Shown here: one piece after another, positions 45,214-55,193 of the stretch
How positions within the stretch are numbered: the first letter of the stretch is position 1
Layout of the letters: the number at the start of each line of letters is the position of its first letter
Assembly: GCA_002077045.2 (NCBI GenBank)
Contig: KZ111141.1
Coordinates: 299,001-363,000, forward strand
Length of the DNA stretch: 64,000 nucleotides
Direction of reading: 5' to 3'
From: Rachicladosporium sp. CCFEE 5018
Taxonomy: Eukaryota > Ascomycota > Dothideomycetes > Cladosporiales > Cladosporiaceae
Notes under the pieces: generated by a model
What the model was told of the DNA's origin: nothing
The model's input: only the letters and a program-made list of their open reading frames with translations
Database searches by the model: none
Translations under genes and position numbers: made by a program

Positions 45214-46575
45214 ATGGCACCTAACGGCACGACGAGTCGAAAGGGTATGTCATCACGTGCCGATACAGGAGACTCGGCTCAGGACTAACATCATCACAGC
45301 TCCCGCCGCGCCTCAGAAGTCTGGCGCAGGCAAGCCAAATGGCACTGTGGCAGCTTCCCTCTTCGACGACTTACAGAAGACCCCCAAGATCAAGTCAGAC
45401 GTCGTCTCGGCTCTCCCGGTAGTGAAGATGCCAGGCAATTGGGACGACGAGGTGGTTGTAAATGGTACAGATCGGTCAATGTGCACTCCTTCACTACAAG
45501 GACTGATCACATGTCCAGGCATCAAGAAAGAGAGTCCTCCACCCCACCAATCCCTCCTCCGCCGCCCGCCACCAGATCTCATCCGTGCTTTCCCTAACGG
45601 CAAGCCCATGTCCGATACCCCGATAGTGCTGAAGTGCAACCACTGCAAGCGCACAGTAACCGAGACCGGCATGCCTAAACACATCGAGCGCTGCTTGAAC
45701 AAAAAGCAGGAGAAGTCGCGCAAAAAGAAGGAGGCGAAAGAAGCTCGAGACGCGGCAGCACGCAAAGAGCGAGGCGGCGGCGACTCGGACGAAGACGAGG
45801 ACGGCGAGAAGAGCGCAGTCAAAGGCGGCCAAGCAGGCAAGAAGCGCAAAGCCACAGCCGAGGAAGATGACTTGAATGCGCCAGCTTCGAAGAAGAAGAA
45901 ACTCAAGCTCGACGCTGGACCGAAATCGAAACCCTCCAAGCTCAAGGCGCCAGTGGATGTTGAGAAGCAGTGCGGTGTTGAACTACCTCAGGGTGGACAG
46001 TGCGCGCGAAGTCTGACTTGTAAATCTCACTCTATGGGTGCCAAGCGCGCCGTGCCTGGGCGAAGTGCGCGGTACGATAAGTTGCTGCTGGAGTACCAGC
46101 GCAAGAATCAGGCGAAGCAACAGAGAGCAGTCATGGACGCCAATGCGCCGGATCCAGACGACGATGTACTGCCACTCGGGCCCGTGGACGAGGAAGTGGA
46201 GAAGGACGAGTTCATGGCTGGAATCGCGAGGGCCTGGGGCGGGGCGCCGCTCTGGCAGCCAAGCTTTGTGAGTCAGAGAAAGAAGTATGAGAACGTGAGA
46301 CTTAAAGGGATGTTGGCTGCCGCGCTTGGAGGTAGAGGAGGCAACCTATTTGCCGTACCTGGTGCTCCTGCGCAAGCTGTGCCGGCAGTAAGACCCGGGC
46401 CGATCGTGGACGCGGATGGGGTCGTGCATCCTAGGCGTCCTAGCGTGGTGCCCGGCGCCAGGAGCAGTGAGTCGTGAACTATCACTCGCCATACCGGGAT
46501 CCTGCTGACAAGGACACAGTGATGGCACCTGCGACAAGCCGGAAAGCTAGTGTCGCTTCGGTCGGCGGTGCTTGA
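45214..46575 (+). CDS. sgf73: SAGA deubiquitinase-module subunit SGF73 (SCA7 domain)
   Basis: Four exons: 45214-45244, 45300-45464, 45519-46466 and 46520-46575, giving 399 residues. Introns are 55, 54 and 53 nt (GTATGT...ACAG, GTACAG...CCAG, GTGAGT...ACAG), all joining in frame. The first exon encodes only MAPNGTTSRK. A zinc-binding segment (CNHCKRTVTETGMPKHIERC) is followed by a Lys/Glu-rich region and the SCA7 domain (KQCGVELPQGGQCARSLTCK with SHSMGAKRAVPGRS). SGF73/ataxin-7 anchors the Ubp8 histone H2B deubiquitinase module to SAGA. The last exon ends MMAPATSRKASVASVGGA. Without splicing the reading frame also stays open, so a naive model would run 1428 bases from a wrong start. Confidence 0.93.
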
Positions 46576-47799
46576 GATTTCCACCCACCTCTGACATTAG
46601 CGATTCACGTATACTAATGGCGTGGACGAATCAGACGCAACGCCAGCACGACTATGGAAGACACGAGATCGCGACTTTGACGCGCTACGCACGCCGAACG
46701 AAGCTTTGCCGCCAGCGCCCGAGCCGTCGCCACTGACATCGCTGTACTCGGCGTCTCCTGAGCTGCAGCGGTCAGCAGCGCCCTTAACAATGAGGCCTGA
46801 GCTCCCAAGTCCGCTTGGATCTTTGCAGTGGCGTGACAAGCTTAGAACCAGCTTGCCGAAATTGTTTACTTCGCCCCTCGAGTCGCGGCGGACGAGAGTC
46901 TTGACTGACGAGAGTCTTGACTGACGAGAGTCTTGACTGACGAGAGTCTTCACTGACGACGCTGTGCGTGAAAGGACTGTGAAGCAGGAGCGGAGAGAGG
47001 GTTGATTGCCGCCTTGCAATAATGGCGTGGAGGGAAGTATATGAAGGGTTGAGGGTCTCAAGGTGGAGAATTGTGCTATTGAATACGGAGTCTATGGATG
47101 ATACCCCTGGGAACGATGAGAATTGTTGCGACGTGCCTATGACGAGACTCTAGATACTTGATAGTATCGATTGACACTGCTGATCCGCAACACATCTGTC
47201 TTGCTTGTTTGACTTTCATCCCAAATCCGCTACTGCGGCCAGATCCATCGCGTTCCTGAGTGGATCTCACTGGCATGAGATCGTTGCAACCTCCCTTCAC
47301 ACCGCACACTGTGCTAGATGCGCACCCACGCCGTCATCCGCATACCACCGAGCCCTTCGCATGCACACAGAGTACTGTTAGCAGTACCGCACGAAGCCCA
47401 CATCCCCCACGTCGTCCTCCGGCACGTGAAAAGTGGCAGCCGTTGCGCAAAGGCTTCTCCCGCAGCTAGCTCCGTAGAGGTAAGCTTAAGTGCCATGACA
47501 TCGGACCCTTGTACTTTGTATGGCTGCGCCGCGCCTCACCCTTGCTTGAAGCCAGCTGCGGGCTTCGCAAATGGTCATTAGGCTGCACCTAATCATAATC
47601 CTTTACTTTACAGTCATAAGGTACATACCTTTCTATTGCGCTTCATTACCATCGCTTTGTCTCCCCCTAACCAGGCTGTCTGACTTTACAATGCCTAGCA
47701 ACAACCACTGGTAATAATTCCAGCGATCAGCCCCATTGAGAACAAACACGTGCGCTCCACGCGTGTGAGATCGCTCTTTCCATAGACCCACAGCCCAAC
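46576..47799. other. Intergenic region between SGF73 and the GT69 gene
   Basis: About 1.2 kb with no supported gene. It contains the 16-base tandem repeat listed separately and presumably the promoter of the mannosyltransferase gene. Confidence 0.4.
46891..46954 (+). repeat. Four tandem copies of a 16-bp unit
   Basis: The unit GACGAGAGTCTTGACT is repeated at 46891, 46907, 46923 and 46939; the first three copies are identical and the fourth has one change (TTCACT). A partial GACGA follows. The near-perfect identity suggests a recent minisatellite expansion. Confidence 0.9.
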
Positions 47800-49455
47800 A
47801 TGGCTCTCCGCCCTCCAGCAGAAGAAGAAGAACACCATCTACTCTCCAATTTTTCCTCTTCTGCAGGCAACAGTCTGCTCAGCACTTACGATGACACAGC
47901 CTCTGAGTACGAACTCGAAGACGAGCCACGTGACCACGAGAAGAGTTCCACAGTCCCCGTGATACGCTCGCGAAGATGGCGACTACCATGGCGACGGAAT
48001 CCGCGACGAAAGATGGGATCGACGGCTGCATACTTCTCCATGGCTCCAGGCCGGCGACGAAGAGGCTGGGCGGTAAGGGCGGCGCAGTGTCTTATACTAC
48101 TGCCCTATCTGGTTGGGATACTGGTGCTGGTCACAGGCTTGTTCTTCCCATCTTACTCGCATCCTCCGAAGCAGTATCTGGAGCTACGGAGTCGGATTGA
48201 AGGGAGCGACAAGAGCGGAAGAGGGAATCCGAACAATGAGAAGGTGTTCATCGCTACCAGTCTGTACGATCACGAGGGCGAACTGCTTGGTGGGAAGTGG
48301 GGTGAAAATTTGCGCGAGCTGGTGGAGGTCCTCGGCGAAGAGAACGTGTTCCTGAGTATCTATGAGAATGATCCTGATGATGGCGCAAAGGCTGCGCTGT
48401 TAGACTACGAAGCTGGCATGGCGGCAGAGAATGCTATCGTGTCTGAGCACCTGGATTTAGCAGCGCTACCACACGTCACGACACCAGCGGGAGCGAGCAG
48501 GCTCAAGCGCATTGCCTTCCTGGCCGAGGTGCGCAACCGCGCGCTGCTACCGTTGACAGATCCAAAATCCGTCGCGTCGAAGACAAAGTTCGATAAGCTC
48601 ATCTACGTCAACGACGTCTTCTTCAATCCCTTCGATGCAGCGAATTTGCTCTTCTCCACGAATCTAGACGAGACTACAAATCGAACTGATTACCGCGCAG
48701 CGTGTGCTGTGGACTTCATCAATCCGTTCAAGTTCTACGACACCTTCGCTACGAGAGACGCTGAGGGGAGTCAGATGGGCGTGCCCTTCTACCCTTGGTT
48801 CACGAAGACGGGAGATGCGACGAGTCGAAATGACGTGCTGGCGCAAAAGGATGCTGTGAGGGTCAAGTCGTGTTGGGGAGGCATGGTGGCGTTCGAGGCG
48901 AAATGGTTTCAGCCGCAGCTCCATACCGCAAGCGCTGCTACGCCAGCAAAGTCGAAGACGGCAGTCACTCAGCCAGCCAACGATACCACCGGCCTTCGCT
49001 TCCGCGCAGAGACAGATACCTACTGGGACGCCTCAGAATGCTGCCTCATCCACGCCGATCTAGCCTCGCTTTCCTCCCCCTCACCAACCTCTGAAGATAT
49101 TGGCATCTACACAAACCCCTACATCCGCGTCGCCTACACGCCCGCCACCCTCCGATACCTCCCCTTGACGCGCCGTTTCGAGCGTCTCTACCCCTGGATC
49201 CACCATCTCATCAACCTGCTTGCAAATCGCCCTGGGTATAATCCAAGACGACTGCAAGTAGAGGGCGAGAAGGCGAGGGATGTGGTATGGAGTAAGGAGA
49301 AAGAGGTGTTTGAGAGTGTTGAACGGGTGGCAGGGGCTGGAGGGTTTTGTGGTGGCAGGATGATGGAGTATCTCATGGAGGGGAAGGAGGGGGAGGGGGA
49401 TGAGGGTGGGAAGTGGGGGTTTGAGAAGGTACCGCCGGAGGTGTTGGAGAGGTGA
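47800..49455 (+). CDS. CAP59/CMT1-type alpha-1,3-mannosyltransferase (GT69)
   Basis: Single exon of 551 residues. Type II membrane topology: a 95-residue cytosolic tail rich in Arg, one membrane helix at about residues 96-116 (AQCLILLPYLVGILVLVTGL), then the lumenal domain. Family features seen: VFIATSLYDHEGELLGGKWG, RIAFLAEVRNRALLPL, KLIYVNDVFFNPFDAANLL, VDFINPFKFYDTFATRDAEG and CWGGMVAFEAKWF. These match GT69 enzymes of the cryptococcal CAP59/CMT1 group, which transfer mannose from GDP-mannose; in capsule-less ascomycetes the acceptor is probably a cell-wall or secreted glycan, which is inference. The C-terminus ends in a Glu/Gly-rich segment. Confidence 0.9.
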   Translation: MALRPPAEEEEHHLLSNFSSSAGNSLLSTYDDTASEYELEDEPRDHEKSSTVPVIRSRRWRLPWRRNPRRKMGSTAAYFSMAPGRRRRGWAVRAAQCLILLPYLVGILVLVTGLFFPSYSHPPKQYLELRSRIEGSDKSGRGNPNNEKVFIATSLYDHEGELLGGKWGENLRELVEVLGEENVFLSIYENDPDDGAKAALLDYEAGMAAENAIVSEHLDLAALPHVTTPAGASRLKRIAFLAEVRNRALLPLTDPKSVASKTKFDKLIYVNDVFFNPFDAANLLFSTNLDETTNRTDYRAACAVDFINPFKFYDTFATRDAEGSQMGVPFYPWFTKTGDATSRNDVLAQKDAVRVKSCWGGMVAFEAKWFQPQLHTASAATPAKSKTAVTQPANDTTGLRFRAETDTYWDASECCLIHADLASLSSPSPTSEDIGIYTNPYIRVAYTPATLRYLPLTRRFERLYPWIHHLINLLANRPGYNPRRLQVEGEKARDVVWSKEKEVFESVERVAGAGGFCGGRMMEYLMEGKEGEGDEGGKWGFEKVPPEVLER

Positions 49456-50054
49456 GACCGGGAGCTGGTGAGCAATGTCTGGGTCATTTTGAGATCTCAA
49501 TCACGGGCGGGGGACTCGTCGTCGTTTTAGCGCTGGCGTTGGTGGTGACTCGAGGTCTTGGCATAGACGCATCCATCGCACCTACAATGCATCGCAGTCT
49601 CGCATAAGCCGACTGCTCAATCTAGCCCTTCGGCGCTTCTACATATCGTGTGACGCCGATATGTCTGATGCCGAGTACAGATGATACACCGAAGAACGCC
49701 GATCTGCCCTGGTGTTCCGTCCACAGAAGCCCGCCTCCCCGCGTCACACAAAAGGCGGCCTCAAAGACCGGAGTACATACAGTTGTCACACCCGTTGCGG
49801 TGCGACACTCCGACGGCGACGACTCCGGCGAAGGTGTGTGCGTGTGACTGGATCGCTTGGTGCACGACATGTGCGGGTGATGAACCTCGCTGCGGACTTA
49901 CTCGATGGTAACGAAATGGCGCACATGGGCGCGATAGTACCGTTGCTCGACAGGTGACGGTGTATCATGGCCGGTTTTCATATGTCTATATACCTGCATG
50001 ATGTGTCAACCATCACCACATGGTGCGACTCCCCGCTAGGTTGCCTCGTAGAGC
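49456..50054. other. Convergent 3' region between the GT69 and FHIP genes
   Basis: About 600 bases. The only notable item is the 82-codon frame on the minus strand listed next. Confidence 0.35.
49622..49870 (-). CDS. Possible small protein of 82 residues
   Basis: ATG-initiated open frame starting MSCTKRSSHTH with a less biased second half (FCVTRGGGLLWTEHQGRSAF, then GIRHIGVTRYVEAPKG). The second half has the composition of a folded protein, but there are no recognisable motifs, no splice support and no paralogue here. It may be chance. Confidence 0.2.
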   Translation of the reverse strand: MSCTKRSSHTHTPSPESSPSECRTATGVTTVCTPVFEAAFCVTRGGGLLWTEHQGRSAFFGVSSVLGIRHIGVTRYVEAPKG

Positions 50055-52565
50055 TCACGCCCTAGTCCTGCCGACACTGACCTCCCTATCCCCCAATACT
50101 GCGGCTCTGGCCTGTATGATGGCTGCGATCTCGAGCACGAACTCTTGTAGCACGATCACGTTCGTCAAGACGTGGTTTAGTGTTGCCGTCCTCGGACTGG
50201 CTTCGCTGTCCGATGATGGAGGGAAAGTAAGGACCTGCATCAAAATATGTGTAGTCGATGGACTCTCTGGCGGAGGTGGTAGGAATAGTGATGCCTTCGC
50301 TGCTGATGGCGAGGCTCCAGAGCTCGTATCGCCAGATGCTGGAACGCGAGCGGGTGAGTCGCTTCGTGACGCTGATACGATACTGTTGCCTGGCGCGTCC
50401 GCATTCGCATCGTCATACGCTAGCACGGCGCTCGAAGGCACATTAGTCATCGACGCGTCGACATCCGCAGCTTGTAGCATGTGCTTACGTCCAGCGATCA
50501 GCTGGTCGACATTTGGAACGTCTTGACGTATTCCATCGAGTTCAGCTGTGAGGCTGAGAAGGATGCTATAAAGTCTAGGCAACTGTGCGGCGTGGGCATC
50601 GGGCCAGATGGGCGTACGATAGCTTCCCTCCAAGGCAGCAAGGTCGTCGCTCTCGTCATTCGTTAAGTACTTTTGCCATGACCGCTGAGTGACAGCGTGC
50701 TGCGGCTCAGCATATGCGCAGTATGCGGGATCGAGGCAAAACCAACCGTTGATACATAACGGCGTACACAAGGCAATAGACGCTAAGGCCTGTGTCAGCG
50801 CTAAGTTGACATCGATACTGTTGCTCCAAAACATGTTCAATTGTGCCGAGACCAAGCGCATGAAGTTGTCACCACTAGGCAGCGTACAGCTGTCCGAGGC
50901 AGCTTCGTCCGATCGTGTGCCAGATGTCGAATCAGGAAGCTGCGCTTCGATAGCTGTACGGGCGTCGTCCACGAGGTCGATAAACGCATCATCAAGTGCC
51001 TGATCGTGCAATGAGGCCGCTATCTGGGCGTAATTGCCTACCTCAAGCTGCAAGGCTCCTGTAGTCCGAGTCAAGTCTTGAGGCTTCGTAGGTTGGACAC
51101 TGAGTAGTGTGCCAAAAGCATAGCGAGGCTGACGGACCAGTATCGTTGTAGAGAGGCAAAGTGCGGCATAGACAGTCTGGGCGTTGCTAGAGGTCAGGCT
51201 ACTGCGAATCAAGTCCACAAGGTTGAATAAGGCTGGCTCCACAGCTTCCGCGGGATTTTTTGGGGCCGTAATGAACAAAAGACTCTGTCTCCGCTTCAAG
51301 GCTGTAGGCGATCGAGGTGGCATCGCCGGTCTTCGTGGCGTTGTAGGCCTTGCCTCAGGCGTTGATGCAGATGGTATTGCCAACAAATATGTCAGGATGC
51401 TGTGGACCAGATCTGGATAGTCCAAAGCTTGCAAAATAGCGTTCACGTAGGTCAAGACTGCGATAGACGAGCCAGCGTCTGTGTCGCTCGACTGCAAGAT
51501 CGAAGGGTAGAGCAGCTGCTGTAGAAACAGTATTTGGAAGTGATCGAGCAAAGTCTGCTTCACATCTGCACTCCTACAGTGATCGAGAACATCCTGCCAG
51601 AAGGCCAGATACGACAGGAATGTCGCAATGTGAGCCTGGTGCCTCTCTGAGAAGGCAGACTCTGCTGTCGCCCGCGGATGCGTAGTGCTGTAGTCACTCA
51701 TAGCAAGCACAGCGGGCAGCGATGCATCAGGATGCAATATGCTGAGCTCACGCGAAAGCTGGCTGTATAACGCACCAAGTCCAGAAGCCATCAGCGTTGG
51801 AAGATCGCTTGACACTACCCACTCTTCCAAGTCGAGGGATCTTCCAGTGGCCTCGAATATGTACAGTAAGCCGGTCCTCGCGAAATCACCAATCCGACCT
51901 TCGTGATGCACTCGTCCCATTAAGAGGTAGCAAAGTGGAAAATCGTCTTTCTGAGTAATACCCACGAACGACTTCTTCTCCCTGACAAAAACGTCCTCGA
52001 GCTCGGGCTTCGCGGTGGATGCAAACCAGACTGGTAGGATACTTGGCTCCAAGCGGATCTTCGCCGCGATGGAGAATAGCAGCTCAAGTACTGCAGTCTC
52101 AGTCTCGATTTCTAGCAGTATACCACCGCTGTCGAGCAGTCTGGTGACTAGACGCATCAAGCTCTTGGCAAACGACCGGTTGGACAGAAAGTCCTCCTCA
52201 TCGCTGTCGACAAGTGTCGACAAAAGCTCAACAGTAGCGTGAATGACACCTTCATGGTGACTTATCACTGCGACTCGCGCGACCAGTGCATGTATCTGCT
52301 GACTCGCAGCAAACTGCACGCACAAATGCGGCGACGGTGCCCTCGACTCGTCTCGGATCAACTGTGCGAGCCGGGTAAATAGCTTCTGGAGCTCAACGAG
52401 CGTGATGCCATCCTTCGTGAGGTTCCGAGGCTGGTCACATAGGTGCTGGATCTGGGCATATGCTTTCTTGAAGCGTGCCAGGCGAGCATTTGGATCTAAG
52501 ATACTCGAGGATGGCACTCGCTTTTGGGGTGCCGGGCTCCCGATGAGCCTCGACCAGAAGTCCAT
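50055..52565 (-). CDS. FHIP/RAI16-family HOOK-interacting protein
   Basis: The start was set at ATG 52565 (MDFWSRLIGS), because the frame upstream has a Cys-rich unlikely extension and fungal members begin this way; 836 residues, single exon. Family-like features: FTRLAQLIRDESRAPSP, HATVELLSTLVDSDEEDFLS, FPLCYLLMGRVHHEGRIGDF, FARTGLLYIFEATGRSLDLE, and HFQILFLQQLLYPSILQSSD. The protein is alpha-helical throughout. FHIP proteins, studied in Aspergillus, link FTS and HOOK to dynein for early endosome transport. The C-terminus (LNHVLTNVIVLQEFVLEIAA) carries the conserved helix. A 120-base stretch of this gene (about 50732-50860) has a diverged copy at 24605-24745. Confidence 0.85.
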   Translation of the reverse strand: MDFWSRLIGSPAPQKRVPSSSILDPNARLARFKKAYAQIQHLCDQPRNLTKDGITLVELQKLFTRLAQLIRDESRAPSPHLCVQFAASQQIHALVARVAVISHHEGVIHATVELLSTLVDSDEEDFLSNRSFAKSLMRLVTRLLDSGGILLEIETETAVLELLFSIAAKIRLEPSILPVWFASTAKPELEDVFVREKKSFVGITQKDDFPLCYLLMGRVHHEGRIGDFARTGLLYIFEATGRSLDLEEWVVSSDLPTLMASGLGALYSQLSRELSILHPDASLPAVLAMSDYSTTHPRATAESAFSERHQAHIATFLSYLAFWQDVLDHCRSADVKQTLLDHFQILFLQQLLYPSILQSSDTDAGSSIAVLTYVNAILQALDYPDLVHSILTYLLAIPSASTPEARPTTPRRPAMPPRSPTALKRRQSLLFITAPKNPAEAVEPALFNLVDLIRSSLTSSNAQTVYAALCLSTTILVRQPRYAFGTLLSVQPTKPQDLTRTTGALQLEVGNYAQIAASLHDQALDDAFIDLVDDARTAIEAQLPDSTSGTRSDEAASDSCTLPSGDNFMRLVSAQLNMFWSNSIDVNLALTQALASIALCTPLCINGWFCLDPAYCAYAEPQHAVTQRSWQKYLTNDESDDLAALEGSYRTPIWPDAHAAQLPRLYSILLSLTAELDGIRQDVPNVDQLIAGRKHMLQAADVDASMTNVPSSAVLAYDDANADAPGNSIVSASRSDSPARVPASGDTSSGASPSAAKASLFLPPPPESPSTTHILMQVLTFPPSSDSEASPRTATLNHVLTNVIVLQEFVLEIAAIIQARAAVLGDREVSVGRTRA

Positions 52566-55193
52566 CGCCAATGCCTTCGCATCATGACATCGCAAACAAG
52601 CTGTGCGATCCACGTTCTACTACGTTTAGATGCCTGAGAGGTCAAGCATCCCACGGCAGGTTCTGACCACGAGCTTACATAACGAAGTGGTCCGTGCCGT
52701 GTATACCTTCTCCATCCAAGTCACCTTCTACCTTGCCTTTCATATCCTCTGCTGTTCCAGTGACCTTCGATCACGGTGACACAACCACCGTACTCCGTCT
52801 GTGGCTCACCGTATGCACGCCCGTGTGATCTTTATCTGGGACATCGTAATTGGCCCAGCGCTATAGCTAATTTGAACTACCAGCCCATGAAATGATTGCC
52901 GTCGCATGGCCAGCATTGCCGGATCTCTTCCTGATAGGGGGGTGGGTTTCATCTATGCAAGCTTCCAACATTCGACAATAACATTTCCGTCACCAACCGC
53001 CCCCGCAAAATCCCTGCATCATTGGACGCTCGGCGCCGACAGTACAGTACTCAGCAGTGACTTGAGTGCAGCGGGTCCAGGGCATTTTCCGTTCGAGCAA
53101 TCCGAGGGTCCGCCTAATTATGCGGGGATACAATATGCAGTTTGCCTGAATGCCTCGCTTCAAGACACATGGTCCCATTCGTCGAACTCCTACACGCCAT
53201 CGCTATCTTGGTTCTAACCTTGACAAGGACCGGTGAAGCTATTGCGCACGGACGATCAGCACAGAGCCAACAACATCCCTCATATAACGCAGGATCCCTT
53301 GTGGAATCCTTGGTGACTGAGACCCGTAAGTCTTCAGCTCGAGGCATACGACGCCCGCAATTCGAAAAGCTTGCAAGCGCTGACGCTCACCCGAAGGCTG
53401 AATTTCGGGAGCTCGCACGGCTGATGAGCAGAAGGCGTCCTGCATGGCGTAGCGCACCGGAATCCAGGACCGGCTCATGTCTTCCTACGTGAATCGCTTC
53501 GTTAGCCCAGGACGAGGCAAAACTGCTATTATGGCCCACGAGAGCCACATTTGCCTTCAGGCGCCTCCAAAAGTTTCCTCGATATTGGCCGCCAGTTGGC
53601 ATGAGGCCTGCCGCGACGGGACTCACAGCATACCTCCGACATAAAGCAATGAACCATAGCGGTCCCTGATCCTCCAATCTATCCGCATGAGCAGACGCCC
53701 TCAGCACGGATGAGTAGAACGCCAGCGTACTGGTTGTGCGCAACACCTGGTAGCCTCGCCGAGAACATGTCCACGAAGCGATTCGCTCGGGGAATCTCGA
53801 TTGCCTCTTGCCTCTACGATCGGGCCTCCGCCATCTCCTTTGCTAAATCAGGCACGATCGCGACGCTGCCTGGGCTACGTTTCCCGCTGTACCGATAAGT
53901 GCGAGGCAAGGGCGAACCAAGTTTCACATCGTAACAATAGGACTCTCATAGCAGCGTCCCATCTGACGGTTTGATCTAGCCATGGACATGCGACTGCGAC
54001 GTGGCCTTGCTCTGGCCGCTGTATGTACACTGCGATGGCACGAGAAAAGGTCCGATGTGGTGTCATCATCACGAGCGCCATGAAGCTATTCGCACTTACA
54101 TCTGCGATGGTCGCCAACCTGAAGCTTACAAGCGCGTGACACCGGGCAAGGTTTTCAGCTCGCTGCTGTCGCAGACTTCGCGCGCATGATGGAAGAACGT
54201 GCTGGGATAAGGTAGGGCTTGGGATGTCGTCTGCGAAGGCTGTATGTGTGAGTAGATCTACGCGTACTGCAAGGCTGCTGTACGGTGGAGCCTATCTAAA
54301 AAGGACGACGCCGACCTTCGAGCACACTGCAGAGGTGAGCAGCTGTGAGCCAGGCTTTTATCCAGGGTTTGCTCCGCTAAGTGACTGCTTCAGCAGCGAT
54401 AATATCTCAAGTATAGAGTGTAGTAGTGAACAGGGACTGGATGCTGTGGTACTCAAGTGTTTGCTGCGAAGCTACGCGTGTCTACCTCGGTGGCCCAAGC
54501 TGGGTGACGTTGTTTGGGGATTGAGCAATCGAGCCTGGATTAGCGTTCAACAATTCCTCAAGTCTGTGACTTGAACGGGCGCGTATTCGTATCAACATAG
54601 TGTGAAGTGAAGCATGTCAATGAATATGCGGCCCAGAATGACAATGAATCGACAAAACCGGACAGTCGGGGAACGAACGTGCCCCTACGGCCTCACGCGA
54701 GGCAACCTCTCGTAACGCCACGGCGTCAGTTGCGGACCGGGGCTTGCGCGGGATGATATGCAGAAGGCAAACCGCAAACGCGCGCAGGAGGCCTCTTGGA
54801 GCTAATGTGCGACAACGGGCGAGTGGTTGGGGTTCAGCCTTGCATTTGTAGCATCTCATATCCTCTTGGGCTGTGGACAACACGCTCATTTGGCACAACA
54901 GAGGTGCCTTGCGAACTACTAGAAATCTGTATATCCCTTCGTCCGGGCGCAAGAACTCAGCGAAAGTCGATCTTGTTCTGCACTGCTCCGTCGCAGTCGG
55001 TCGCTACGACGGTCTCACCGAATATCCATCCAAATCCGCCTACACAGTCCCATGTGCTCGCTATTGAGGTCTCCAAGTAGAAAGAATACGCCTCTGTACG
55101 TATATCTACCCTCTTCCGAGATGGCGTCGCACACCGACGCTTACGAAGCACGCAGCCACATATACGAAACCTGAATGCCAGACTGGTGGTCTA
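52566..55193. other. Gene-poor region
   Basis: About 2.6 kb between the FHIP and Est1-type genes, which face away from each other. Only short overlapping frames without domain character are present. No RNA gene, repeat or mobile element was recognised. Confidence 0.35.

Noticed and set aside
45313..45945. 210-codon minus-strand frame
   Set aside because: Antisense shadow of SGF73; its Ser/Phe-rich sequence mirrors the Lys/Glu codons of the real gene.
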